A stretch of 11,658 bases of DNA, taken from positions 1-11,658 of the forward strand of contig JARFPW010000362.1 in assembly GCA_029288095.1 (NCBI GenBank). The letters run 5' to 3'. The notes below the pieces were generated by a model. The model searched no databases and had not been told where the DNA came from. It saw only the letters and a list, made by a program, of their open reading frames with translations. A program made the translations under genes and the position numbers. This document shows positions 1 to 7,066 of this stretch, piece by piece (the first letter of the stretch is position 1; every line of letters starts with the position of its first letter). The DNA is from Gemmatimonadota bacterium. GTDB lineage: Bacteria > Gemmatimonadota > Gemmatimonadetes > Palauibacterales > Palauibacteraceae.

Positions 1-1068
1 TGGGCCTTCCCCACCAGCGTCGAAACCGCCCGGGTCGTGGCCAACGCACGCTCAGCGGCGGCCGATTTCGTTGGCGGGCCTCGGGCGGGTGTGATGTTCG
101 GGACCAGTATGACGGCCCTGACGTTTCAGTTCGCGGAGGCCTTCGGCCGAACGCTCCGCTCGGGAGACGAGATCGTCGTCACGCGGCTCGATCACCGGGC
201 CAATGTGGATCCGTGGACGCAGGTGGCCGCTGACCACGGGGCCACGGTGCGGTGCGTTCCGTTCGACCCGACCAACGGCATCCTGGACATGTCGGAACTC
301 GACGCCGCGATCGGGCCTCGCACGAGGCTCGTTGCCGTGGGTGCTGCGGCCAATGCCATAGGCACGGTCAACGACGTCACCAGGGCGGCAGATCTCGCTC
401 GTTCTCAAGGTGCGGTGTCGTTCGTGGACGCGGTCCATTGGGCGCCCCATCTCCCAACCGACATGGAGGCCTGGGGCTGCGACGTAGTCGTGTGTTCGCC
501 CTACAAGTTCTATGGGCCGCACGTCGGCTTCCTGTGCGCTCGGCCGGACGTGCTCCAATCATTGGAAACGAGGAAGCTGAACCCGGCACCCGACAGGGAT
601 CCGGCTCGCTGGGAACGTGGCACTCTCTCCTTCGAGGCGCTCGCCGGCTTGACGGCCGCGATTGACTGGTTGGCATCCCTCGCACCTGCGACCCGCGGAA
701 CACGAAGGCAACGGCTCGCAGCGACATTCCAGGCCCTGCACGAGCGCGGCGACTCTCTGGTGAGCAGACTCTGGGAAGGCCTGGACCGACTGCCCGGCGT
801 GAGCCTCTATGGACCGCGGCCGGGTCAGCCCCGGACGCCGACGGTCGCTTTCACCACGGAGGCGATCCCGTCAGCGGAGGTGGCTGGAAGACTCGCGGCG
901 GAGCATGGCGTGTTCGTCTCTCACGGACACTTCTACGCCCCGGACACCCTGGAGGATCTCGGGGTTCCGGACGCCACCGGACTGGTCCGGGCGGGCTGCG
1001 CCTGCTACACGACGAGCGACGAGGTCGACCGTCTGCTGGCAGGAGTGCGCGAACTTCTCAGGCGCTGA
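1..1068 (+). CDS. Cysteine desulfurase-like PLP aminotransferase (class V), 5' end cut by window
   Basis: The frame is open from base 1 and ends in TGA at 1066-1068, so the true start lies left of the window; the GTG at 37 is internal. The 355 visible residues form a class V, fold-type I PLP enzyme resembling SufS/NifS. The PLP-binding Lys is K169 (bases 505-507) in the motif SPYKFYGPH, and the Asp expected to pair with the cofactor ring nitrogen is D143 in FVDAVHW, with H146 next to it. The C-terminal VRAG...TTSDEVDRLL segment is typical of the 'cysteine desulfurase-like' subgroup. Where SufS carries its catalytic cysteine (GHHC), this protein reads SHGHFYA, so the persulfide-forming Cys is absent. 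From family knowledge, such proteins have no well-established reaction, so true cysteine desulfurase activity is doubtful. Its 3' end overlaps the convergent DinB gene by 11 bp. Family call is firm; substrate is unknown. Confidence 0.9.
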   Translation, partial: WAFPTSVETARVVANARSAAADFVGGPRAGVMFGTSMTALTFQFAEAFGRTLRSGDEIVVTRLDHRANVDPWTQVAADHGATVRCVPFDPTNGILDMSELDAAIGPRTRLVAVGAAANAIGTVNDVTRAADLARSQGAVSFVDAVHWAPHLPTDMEAWGCDVVVCSPYKFYGPHVGFLCARPDVLQSLETRKLNPAPDRDPARWERGTLSFEALAGLTAAIDWLASLAPATRGTRRQRLAATFQALHERGDSLVSRLWEGLDRLPGVSLYGPRPGQPRTPTVAFTTEAIPSAEVAGRLAAEHGVFVSHGHFYAPDTLEDLGVPDATGLVRAGCACYTTSDEVDRLLAGVRELLRR

Positions 1069-1588
1069 ACGCCTGGCCGTAACGCTCCCGGAGCACGGCG
1101 CGATGGTGGTCCACGTGGCCTGCCAGAGTCCACGCTATTGCGCGTACGGATACCGCGGATCCATTGGCGCGTCCGACGAGCAGCCAGCCTGCGGGTTCCA
1201 GGCCCCCTAGCATCTCCAGGTTCGCGGCCCGCAGAAGATCGAATTCCCTCACCAGACTCTCCACCGTCCGGCTCCCGAACCCCCCGGCCTCTACATAGTC
1301 GTCCTGTTCGAAGCCCGGGAGGTCAGCGGTCTCGCCTCTCGCGATGCACGTGGCACGCATGCCGAACACGCGCTCCGAGTCGTTGAGGTGGCCGAGCATT
1401 TCCTTGATGCTCCACTTGCCCGGCGCATAGCGGTAGTCACCACCTCCTTCGACGAGACCCGCAAGTTGGTCCCGAAGGCCCTGGGACTGTGCGGTGAGAA
1501 CGGAGAGGATGGGACCGTCGCCGATTCGACCGATGTACGTCTCGTAATACGGATCGTACTCACCCGACTCCGGCCGATGGACGTTCAT
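1058..1588 (-). CDS. DinB-fold family protein
   Basis: This 176-residue cytosolic protein has the DinB/YfiT-like four-helix-bundle pattern. The first conserved block is GKWSIKEMLGHLNDSER (about residues 57-73), and the last is AGHVDHHRAVLRERYG (about 156-171). The candidate metal ligands are H67, H158 and H161 or H162, matching the usual His triad of the superfamily. Members include thiol-dependent transferases and many proteins without known function, so the reaction cannot be named. The ATG start (1586-1588) overlaps the dnaJ TGA as ATGA, which suggests translational coupling as the last gene of the train. I see only a weak ribosome binding site. The 3' end overlaps the convergent PLP-enzyme gene by 11 bp. 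Confidence 0.88.
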   Translation of the reverse strand: MNVHRPESGEYDPYYETYIGRIGDGPILSVLTAQSQGLRDQLAGLVEGGGDYRYAPGKWSIKEMLGHLNDSERVFGMRATCIARGETADLPGFEQDDYVEAGGFGSRTVESLVREFDLLRAANLEMLGGLEPAGWLLVGRANGSAVSVRAIAWTLAGHVDHHRAVLRERYGQAFSA

Positions 1589-2724
1589 GCCGTGAACGCC
1601 CGTTTCACGCGCTCCCAGAAGCCGGGCTCCTCCGTGTCCGGCACGGGGGGCTCCCGCTCCACTTCGGCGAGGCGTTCCAGAACCTCACGTTCCTCCCGTG
1701 ACAGATTCGTGGGCGTCCACACGAGCACTCTGACGATCTGATCGCCCCGGCCGGACCCGCGGAGACGAGGCATCCCTCGCTCTCGCAACCGAAGTGCCTG
1801 ACCGCTTTGGATCCCCTCCGGAACCTCGAGCATGGCCGACCCGTCAATGATCGTAGGGATCTCGAGCCGGGTTCCCAGGGCTGCCTGGCTCATCGTCACC
1901 GCCAGAGTGTAGACCAGGTCGTTTCCGGATCGCTGGAATCGCTTGTCCTCTTCGACCTCGACGAGTACCAGAATGTCGCCGCGGGGTCCACCCGCCGGGC
2001 CCGCATTCCCGCGGCCCGACATCTTCAGATAGTCATCCGTCGACACCCCGGCGGGAACCTCGAGCTTGACGACGCGATCATTCCTTATCCGCCCGTCGCC
2101 CCGGCAATCACCGCAGGGCTCAGAAACGGTCTCCCCGGCACCGCCGCAGGCGGGGCACGGACGCACGCTGACGAATTGGCCCAACATGGAACGTTGGACC
2201 TGCCTGACCTCACCCGCACCGGCACACGTCCCGCAACGCTCCACCCGAGCCCCGGGTTCGGCTCCCGAGCCGGAGCAGCGCTCGCAGGGATCCAGGATCT
2301 TGACCCGTGCCGTGCGTTCCGCACCTCGCGCCGCCTCCTCCAGGCTGACGCTGACTCGGATCTTCAGATCACCGCCGCGGCGCGTGCGTCCGGTCCCGCC
2401 TCGTTGACCCCCGAACAGGTCACCAAAACCGCCGAACTCGCGCATGAAGACTTCGAACGCGTCGGTGAAGTCGAAGCCGCCGTAGCCGCTACCGGAGCCG
2501 GCACCTCGCTTCAACCCCGCCTCTCCGAAACGGTCGTACATGGACCGCTTCTCCGAATCCCGAAGAACCTCGTACGCCTCCGTAACTTCCTTGAACTTCT
2601 CTTCGGCGTCCGTCTCACTGTTGCGATCCGGATGGTACCGCATCGCGAGCTTACGATAGGCCTTCTTTATGTCTTCGGTATCGGCGTCCCGCGCCACACC
2701 GAGCAGTTCGTAATAATCAGCCAT
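1585..2724 (-). CDS. dnaJ: Chaperone protein DnaJ
   Basis: DnaJ is the Hsp40 co-chaperone that delivers unfolded clients to DnaK and stimulates its ATPase through the J domain. The 379 residues match the usual length of type I DnaJ. The J domain (about 1-70) has the HPD triad at H31-P32-D33. A Gly/Phe-rich stretch follows (about 75-118), including GYGGFDF and FGGFGDLFGG. The zinc-binding domain has all four CxxCxGxG repeats, starting at C147, C164, C190 and C204. The C-terminal substrate-binding domain and dimerisation end follow. The gene lies 16 nt after hrcA, and its stop overlaps the DinB start. The upstream bases (CTGATCAAAACAC) contain no clear Shine-Dalgarno sequence, so initiation may depend on ribosomes arriving from hrcA. 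grpE and dnaK are not in the window. Confidence 0.97.
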   Translation of the reverse strand: MADYYELLGVARDADTEDIKKAYRKLAMRYHPDRNSETDAEEKFKEVTEAYEVLRDSEKRSMYDRFGEAGLKRGAGSGSGYGGFDFTDAFEVFMREFGGFGDLFGGQRGGTGRTRRGGDLKIRVSVSLEEAARGAERTARVKILDPCERCSGSGAEPGARVERCGTCAGAGEVRQVQRSMLGQFVSVRPCPACGGAGETVSEPCGDCRGDGRIRNDRVVKLEVPAGVSTDDYLKMSGRGNAGPAGGPRGDILVLVEVEEDKRFQRSGNDLVYTLAVTMSQAALGTRLEIPTIIDGSAMLEVPEGIQSGQALRLRERGMPRLRGSGRGDQIVRVLVWTPTNLSREEREVLERLAEVEREPPVPDTEEPGFWERVKRAFTA

Positions 2725-2740
2725 GTGTTTTGATCAGCGG

Positions 2741-3790
2741 TCAGGTGCGAGTCAGTCGGGACACGAGCGAGGACGTGCAATCGACCAGGGCGACGACCTT
2801 CTCGTACGGCATGCGAGTAGGTCCGATGACGCCCACGACGCCCTCCACGTGACCGACCTCGTAGGTTGCGGTGATGATGGTCAGGTCTGCGAGTTCAGGC
2901 TCGCCATGTTCTTCCCCGATCGTGATCTGGGTGCCGCGTGCCAGTGAGCGACCCCCCAGAACCGAAGCGAGCAGATCCCGGCGTTCCGTCAGTTCGACGA
3001 TTTGCCGGAGCCGCTCGCCGGAGCTGAATTCCGGCTGCCCCACGAGCACGGCCATGCTCCCGAGGTGGAGATCGTCATCCTTTACGGCCCACTCGAAGAT
3101 GTCGGGACCGGACTGGACGAAGATGTTCATGAGTTCCGTGGCGGACCCGTCAGGCAACTGGACATCCCGCAAGCGCTCCGAGAGAGTCCGGTGGATCTCA
3201 CGCAGCGTGCTGCCCGCCAGTCGTTCATTCAGTACCGTGGCTACCGAGCGCAGTGAGGCGGCGGGCAGCGCCGTCGGAATGTCCACATAGACGGTCCGGA
3301 CGACGCCCGACTCCAGCGTCAGGACGAGCAGCGCCTTGTCGGAATCGATCGGCACGAGGTCCAGGTGCAGCAGCACGGCGGCGGCCAGAATCGGGCCAAC
3401 CGACAAGCCGAGCTCGCCGGTCAGCAGCCCGAGCACCTTCGCGGCCCGACGAACCAGTACTTCGAGTTCGGAGGCTGGCTCACTCCCCACGAGTTCGCGG
3501 TGGATCTCCTCCTCCTGCCGGGCCGTCAGGTCGCGCCAATCCATCAGCCTGTCGACGTAATATCGATAGGCGAGGTCTGTCGGCATCCGGCCTGCCGAGG
3601 TATGGGGATGCGTCAGCAGACCCTTTGCCTCCAGGTCCGACATCGTGTTGCGGACGGTAGCCGGGGACACGTCCAGGTCGAATTGCTGTACGATCTTCCT
3701 CGAACCGGCCGGCTCCGCGCTGTGGATGTAGGACTCCACGACGGCCTGAAGTACCGTGCGCTCCCGTTCTGTGAGTGACTCAGGACTCAA
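2741..3790 (-). CDS. hrcA: Heat-inducible transcription repressor HrcA
   Basis: HrcA represses chaperone operons by binding the CIRCE inverted repeat and is kept active by GroEL. The 349-residue protein has family length. An N-terminal winged helix spans about 1-75, with VSPATVRNTMSDLEAKGLL at 41-59 and the conserved HTSAGRMPT at 63-71. A GAF-like central region follows, then the C-terminal GVIGPTRMPYEKVVALVD (about 322-339) that marks the family. I place the start at a TTG (3788-3790) because it gives the canonical N-terminus (LTERERTVLQ). It lies 6 nt after GGGAG (3797-3801) and overlaps the hemW stop as TTGA. No CIRCE sequence is visible upstream of it or elsewhere in the window, so control of this copy would have to come from the train's promoter or from a site I cannot see. 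Confidence 0.96.
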   Translation of the reverse strand: MSPESLTERERTVLQAVVESYIHSAEPAGSRKIVQQFDLDVSPATVRNTMSDLEAKGLLTHPHTSAGRMPTDLAYRYYVDRLMDWRDLTARQEEEIHRELVGSEPASELEVLVRRAAKVLGLLTGELGLSVGPILAAAVLLHLDLVPIDSDKALLVLTLESGVVRTVYVDIPTALPAASLRSVATVLNERLAGSTLREIHRTLSERLRDVQLPDGSATELMNIFVQSGPDIFEWAVKDDDLHLGSMAVLVGQPEFSSGERLRQIVELTERRDLLASVLGGRSLARGTQITIGEEHGEPELADLTIITATYEVGHVEGVVGVIGPTRMPYEKVVALVDCTSSLVSRLTRT

Positions 3791-4956
3791 CCCTTGCTCC
3801 CGTTTCCGTTAACCCCACCGTGTTCGTTGGCCCAGCCTGCGACTTCGGCCGCCAGGGCATCGAGTCGCAGCCATCCGGCCGGCGTGAGCCGGGCCCGTGC
3901 CTCGGTACCCAACCACCCCTGCGCGCGCCATTCCCGGAGTCTGGCGTCCGCTTCGGGGCCGACGACATCCGCAGGATCAAGCCCGCGCGTCGTCCGCAGA
4001 TCCAGCCACACGCGCTCCAGGCGACGCTGATCGTGATCCGGACGCTCACGTCCCTCACGCAGGCTGTCGCCTCCGAGGGCTGCCTCTCGATACCGGTCCC
4101 AGCGAAACACGTTCCAGATCCGCTCGCCGCCCAGGTAGCTGTGCGCGGACGGGCCGACGCCAAGGTACTCCGACCCGTCCCAGTAAAGCCAGTTGTGCCG
4201 CGAGGAATCGCCGGGCCGGGCAAAATTCGAGACTTCGTAGTGCTCGAAGCCTTCTCGCACGAGTACGTCGGATGCCTGCAGATACTCGTCTGCATATCGG
4301 CTGTCTCCGGGCATCGTGACCCGTCCCAGATCGACCCAGCGACCCAACGGCGTGCGCGGTTCCGCCGTCAGTCCGTAGGCGCTGACATGCGAGGCACCGA
4401 GTTTCACTGCCCGTTCCAGGTCGTGGATCCAGTCTCGCCGCACGTCCTCGGGCAGACCGAATATCAGATCGACGTTCATCCGGTCGAAACCTGCTGAGCG
4501 GGCGACACCCATCGCCCGCTCGGCCTCCGCGGGACCGTGGAGGCGGCCCAGCCAATCGAGTGGCTCGGCTTGAAACGACTGCACGCCCAGGCTCAGCCGG
4601 TTCACTCCAAGCCTCCTCCAACCGTCTGCCAGCTCGCGGCTCAGGCTGTTGGGGTTCGCCTCTGCTGTCCATTCGATCCCGTGGTCCCATACGAAGTGCC
4701 TCTGAAGCAGCCGGGCGAGAGCCGTCATGCCCTCGACACCGAGTAACGATGGCGTCCCACCACCGATGAACAGAGTTTCGATGGGAACGCGCTCGGGTTC
4801 GCCGTCCCGCTGGAACCACTCCTGGAGGTCCACTTCAAGAGCGCGCAGATAGTCGGCCACGGGCGGGCGGCTGGCATGTGCGACTGAAAAATCACAGTAG
4901 TGGCAGCGCTTCGCACAGAACGGGACATGTACGTACAGGCCGCGTGGCGTGATCAC
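3787..4956 (-). CDS. hemW: HemW, radical SAM heme chaperone (coproporphyrinogen dehydrogenase-like)
   Basis: HemW is a radical SAM protein related to oxygen-independent coproporphyrinogen oxidase, but it acts as a heme-binding chaperone that inserts heme into targets such as respiratory enzymes. Taking the GTG at 4954-4956 as start gives 389 residues. The iron-sulfur motif CxxxCxxC is at C14, C18 and C21, directly after YVHVPF. GGGTPSLL (65-72), AEANPNSL (98-105), RLSLGVQSF (120-128), YEVSNFARPG (240-249) and YLGVGPSAHS (264-273) are all HemW/HemN hallmarks. The frame stays open 27 codons upstream, but that would intrude 85 bp into dprA. The GTG overlaps the dprA stop as GTGA and has GAGG 7 nt upstream. 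The stop overlaps the hrcA start. Assignment as HemW rather than HemN rests on the short N-terminus and the CxxxCxxC spacing followed by Asp-Phe. Confidence 0.93.
   Translation of the reverse strand: MITPRGLYVHVPFCAKRCHYCDFSVAHASRPPVADYLRALEVDLQEWFQRDGEPERVPIETLFIGGGTPSLLGVEGMTALARLLQRHFVWDHGIEWTAEANPNSLSRELADGWRRLGVNRLSLGVQSFQAEPLDWLGRLHGPAEAERAMGVARSAGFDRMNVDLIFGLPEDVRRDWIHDLERAVKLGASHVSAYGLTAEPRTPLGRWVDLGRVTMPGDSRYADEYLQASDVLVREGFEHYEVSNFARPGDSSRHNWLYWDGSEYLGVGPSAHSYLGGERIWNVFRWDRYREAALGGDSLREGRERPDHDQRRLERVWLDLRTTRGLDPADVVGPEADARLREWRAQGWLGTEARARLTPAGWLRLDALAAEVAGWANEHGGVNGNGSKG
3797..3801 (-). promoter_or_regulatory. Ribosome binding site for hrcA (supports TTG start)
   Basis: GGGAG on the minus strand lies 6 nt before the TTG at 3788-3790, the expected Shine-Dalgarno spacing. 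It lies inside the end of hemW. It supports TTG as the real start because no ATG or GTG nearby would give the family N-terminus. Confidence 0.6.
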
Positions 4957-6032
4957 CCAACCGCCTCGAACTGTGACCCGGCGATGGCGGATACGAGACC
5001 GCGCGCCTCCAGGCGACCCAGTGACGACGCCGCACATCCGGTCCCGCCGACCAGGTCGGCCAATTCGTCGAGGACCGCCGGGCCGGCTGCCAGGCGATCC
5101 AGAATCACGCGCTCGGGTCCCGTCCCTCGCCGGGTCGCGTCACGTGTTCCGACGCTCGATAACGGAAGGGGGGCGTCCCAGGCCAGTGCCTCCAGCACAT
5201 CATCGACGCACGTCGCCATGCCCGCTCCGTCTTTGAGCAGCGCATGACAACCCTCGCTGGCCGGCTGGTCCACGGGTCCCGGACAGGCAAGTACGTCTAC
5301 GCCGATATCCTGCGCATGGGACGCGGTAATGCGCGCCCCGCTCTTCAGACCGGCCTGAACCACGAGTACGACATCTGCCAGAGCGGCGACGATGCGGTTG
5401 CGCTGCGGGAATTGGTAAGCTGCCGGGCGCACCTCAGGCGCGAACTCGGTCAGCAACAGCCCGGCCCTGCGCAGCTCGGCGTACAGGCCTCGGTTTACGC
5501 GCGGGTATTCGAAGTTCAGGCCGGACCCGAGTACCGCGAGCGTTTCTCCGCCCGCCTCGAGCGCTCCGCGGTGAGCTTCGCCGTCGATACCCTTCGCCAG
5601 GCCGCTTATCACACGAATCCCACGCGACGCGAGTTCAGCTGAGAGTCGGAACGCCAGTCGCCGGCCGGCCGCCGTCGCGGCCCGCGTGCCGACGATCGCT
5701 ACCGCTGTGCTCGTCGCCACCGGGAGTGGACCGGCCGCCCACAGCACGATGGGGGGATCGTGCAGACGCTGGAGGTGAAGCGGGTAACTCGACGTTCCGT
5801 AGGACAGGATGCGGGCGCCGCGAGGCAACTCGCGCGCTGCCCGGCCGGCCACGTCGAGGAGGTGCGCCCGGCTGGCCGTGCCAGAAATCCGCGCCAGCGC
5901 CTCGGAGGCGGACCCGCCCTCATCGATGAGTCGCCGGATGCTCGCCGGTCCAAGTCCTGGTGTGCCGGCCAGAGCCAGGGCAGCGCCAGCCTCCGGAGAC
6001 ACGCGGACATCGCGACCGGTCAGGGTCTCCAA
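4953..6032 (-). CDS. dprA: DNA-processing protein DprA (Smf)
   Basis: DprA binds incoming single-stranded DNA during natural transformation and loads RecA onto it; it is also common in bacteria not known to be competent. With the TTG start at 6030-6032 it has 359 residues. A helix-hairpin-helix-like segment, GTPGLGPASIRRLI, is at 23-36. The Rossmann-like core has AIVGTR (112-117), SGLAKGIDGEAH (143-154), RNRIVAAL (211-218), SGARITASHA (231-240) and CPGPVDQ (250-256). A winged-helix DML1-like end starts near 305. The VVEA commonly seen before the SG motif reads VVQA here. The start is uncertain. TTG at 6032 follows GGAG with 8-nt spacing. CTG at 6023 would overlap the obgE stop as CTGA, and GTG at 6002 would leave 17 nt after obgE. 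The open frame back to 6164 would run deep into obgE. The stop overlaps the hemW start. Confidence 0.92.
   Translation of the reverse strand: METLTGRDVRVSPEAGAALALAGTPGLGPASIRRLIDEGGSASEALARISGTASRAHLLDVAGRAARELPRGARILSYGTSSYPLHLQRLHDPPIVLWAAGPLPVATSTAVAIVGTRAATAAGRRLAFRLSAELASRGIRVISGLAKGIDGEAHRGALEAGGETLAVLGSGLNFEYPRVNRGLYAELRRAGLLLTEFAPEVRPAAYQFPQRNRIVAALADVVLVVQAGLKSGARITASHAQDIGVDVLACPGPVDQPASEGCHALLKDGAGMATCVDDVLEALAWDAPLPLSSVGTRDATRRGTGPERVILDRLAAGPAVLDELADLVGGTGCAASSLGRLEARGLVSAIAGSQFEAVG
4964..4967 (-). promoter_or_regulatory. Ribosome binding site for hemW (supports GTG start)
   Basis: GAGG on the minus strand lies 7 nt before the GTG at 4954-4956, within the last codons of dprA. 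It favours this start over the longer in-frame ATG at 5037. Confidence 0.5.
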
Positions 6033-7066
6033 TCCTCCAGCTCCGGAAACTTGTCCTCGGCGGTCGGTTCGTCCTGCTTGGCCTCTTCCACGCGCGCCCA
6101 CAAGGCCTCGCAAAGTTCGGTCAGACCCTCCCGGGTCACGGAGGAAATCGCGAACGTTGCCCACGCCTCGGGGGCATGTACACGGGACGCCAGGTTGCCT
6201 CGCTCATCAGGCGGCACCAGGTCTGATTTCGTGAGGATGACGCAGAATGGAAACGTGGCAAGCAACGGATCGTGCGCTCGAAGTTCCTCGCGCAGTCTGT
6301 CGTAAGCGAGCTGCGGCTCGGGTGAGTCAGCGGGCACCATGAGAGCCAGCGTGCGGGTGCGCTCGATGTGGCGGAGGAACTGTGTTCCGAGGCCCTTACC
6401 CTCTGCGGCCCCTTCAATGATACCCGGAATATCCGCGATCACGACAGTCCGCCCGTCCGACAGCGGGACGACACCCAGATTGGGCGCCAGGGTCGTAAAC
6501 GGATAGTCGGCGACTTTGGGCCTGGCGGCCGAGACGGCAGCCAGGAACGTCGACTTGCCGGCATTCGGTTCGCCAACCAGACCTACTTCGGCAATCAGTT
6601 TGAGTTCGAACTCGATGCGCCGTTCTTCCCCCCACTCTCCGGGTTCCCACTCCCGCGGTGCCTGGTGAGTGGGCGTCGCGTACGAGGCGTTGCCCCGACC
6701 GCCCCGACCGCCCTTCGCCACCACCAGCCGGTCGCCAGCAGCCAGGAGTTCGCCGAGTCTCTCCCCCGAATCGGCGTCCCGTACGATGGTGCCGGGAGGC
6801 ACGGGCAGGATGAGATCGTCGCCATCAGCTCCCGTTCGGTTCTTGCCCTCTCCGTGGCCGGCCCGGCCTGCTGCGTAGTTCTCCCGGTAGCTGTAGTCGA
6901 GCAGCGTGTCGAGTTGCGGATCCGCCACCAGTATGACGTTCCCTCCCCGACCACCGTTTCCACCGGCCGGTCCGCCGCGCGGCACTCCCTTCTCTCGCCG
7001 GAAAGCGACCGCCCCGGCTCCACCGGCGCCTCCCTTCACACGAATCCGGGCGAGGTCAATGAACAT
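6020..7066 (-). CDS. obgE: Obg family GTPase (ribosome assembly/stress GTPase)
   Basis: Obg/CgtA is an essential GTPase that binds the 50S subunit and links ribosome maturation to GTP and ppGpp levels. The 348 residues consist of the glycine-rich Obg fold (1 to about 158, with GGAGGAGAV, GGPAGGNGGRGG and GGRGGRGNASYATPTHQAPRE as landmarks) and a G domain. G1 is GEPNAGKST (165-173), the switch I region is DYPFTTLAPNLGVV (187-200), G3 is DIPGIIEGA (212-220), G4 is TKSD (279-282) and G5 is ISS (307-309). The third P-loop residue is Glu (GEPNAGKS) where Phe is usual, and G4 begins with Thr instead of Asn, a variant found in other Obg proteins. There is no C-terminal OCT domain, so it is a short form. 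The ATG is preceded by GGGGAG at 4 nt and overlaps the upstream gene by 11 bp. The frequent rplU-rpmA neighbours are absent. Confidence 0.96.
   Translation of the reverse strand: MFIDLARIRVKGGAGGAGAVAFRREKGVPRGGPAGGNGGRGGNVILVADPQLDTLLDYSYRENYAAGRAGHGEGKNRTGADGDDLILPVPPGTIVRDADSGERLGELLAAGDRLVVAKGGRGGRGNASYATPTHQAPREWEPGEWGEERRIEFELKLIAEVGLVGEPNAGKSTFLAAVSAARPKVADYPFTTLAPNLGVVPLSDGRTVVIADIPGIIEGAAEGKGLGTQFLRHIERTRTLALMVPADSPEPQLAYDRLREELRAHDPLLATFPFCVILTKSDLVPPDERGNLASRVHAPEAWATFAISSVTREGLTELCEALWARVEEAKQDEPTAEDKFPELEDWRP

Noticed and set aside
1807..2733. A 308-codon open frame on the plus strand opposite dnaJ
   Set aside because: dnaJ is certain from its motifs; the antisense translation shows no family features.
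4957..5037. Longer hemW start at the ATG at 5037
   Set aside because: It would overlap dprA by 85 bp and add an Arg/Gly-rich leader that HemW proteins lack; the GTG at 4956 has a binding site and the usual overlap.
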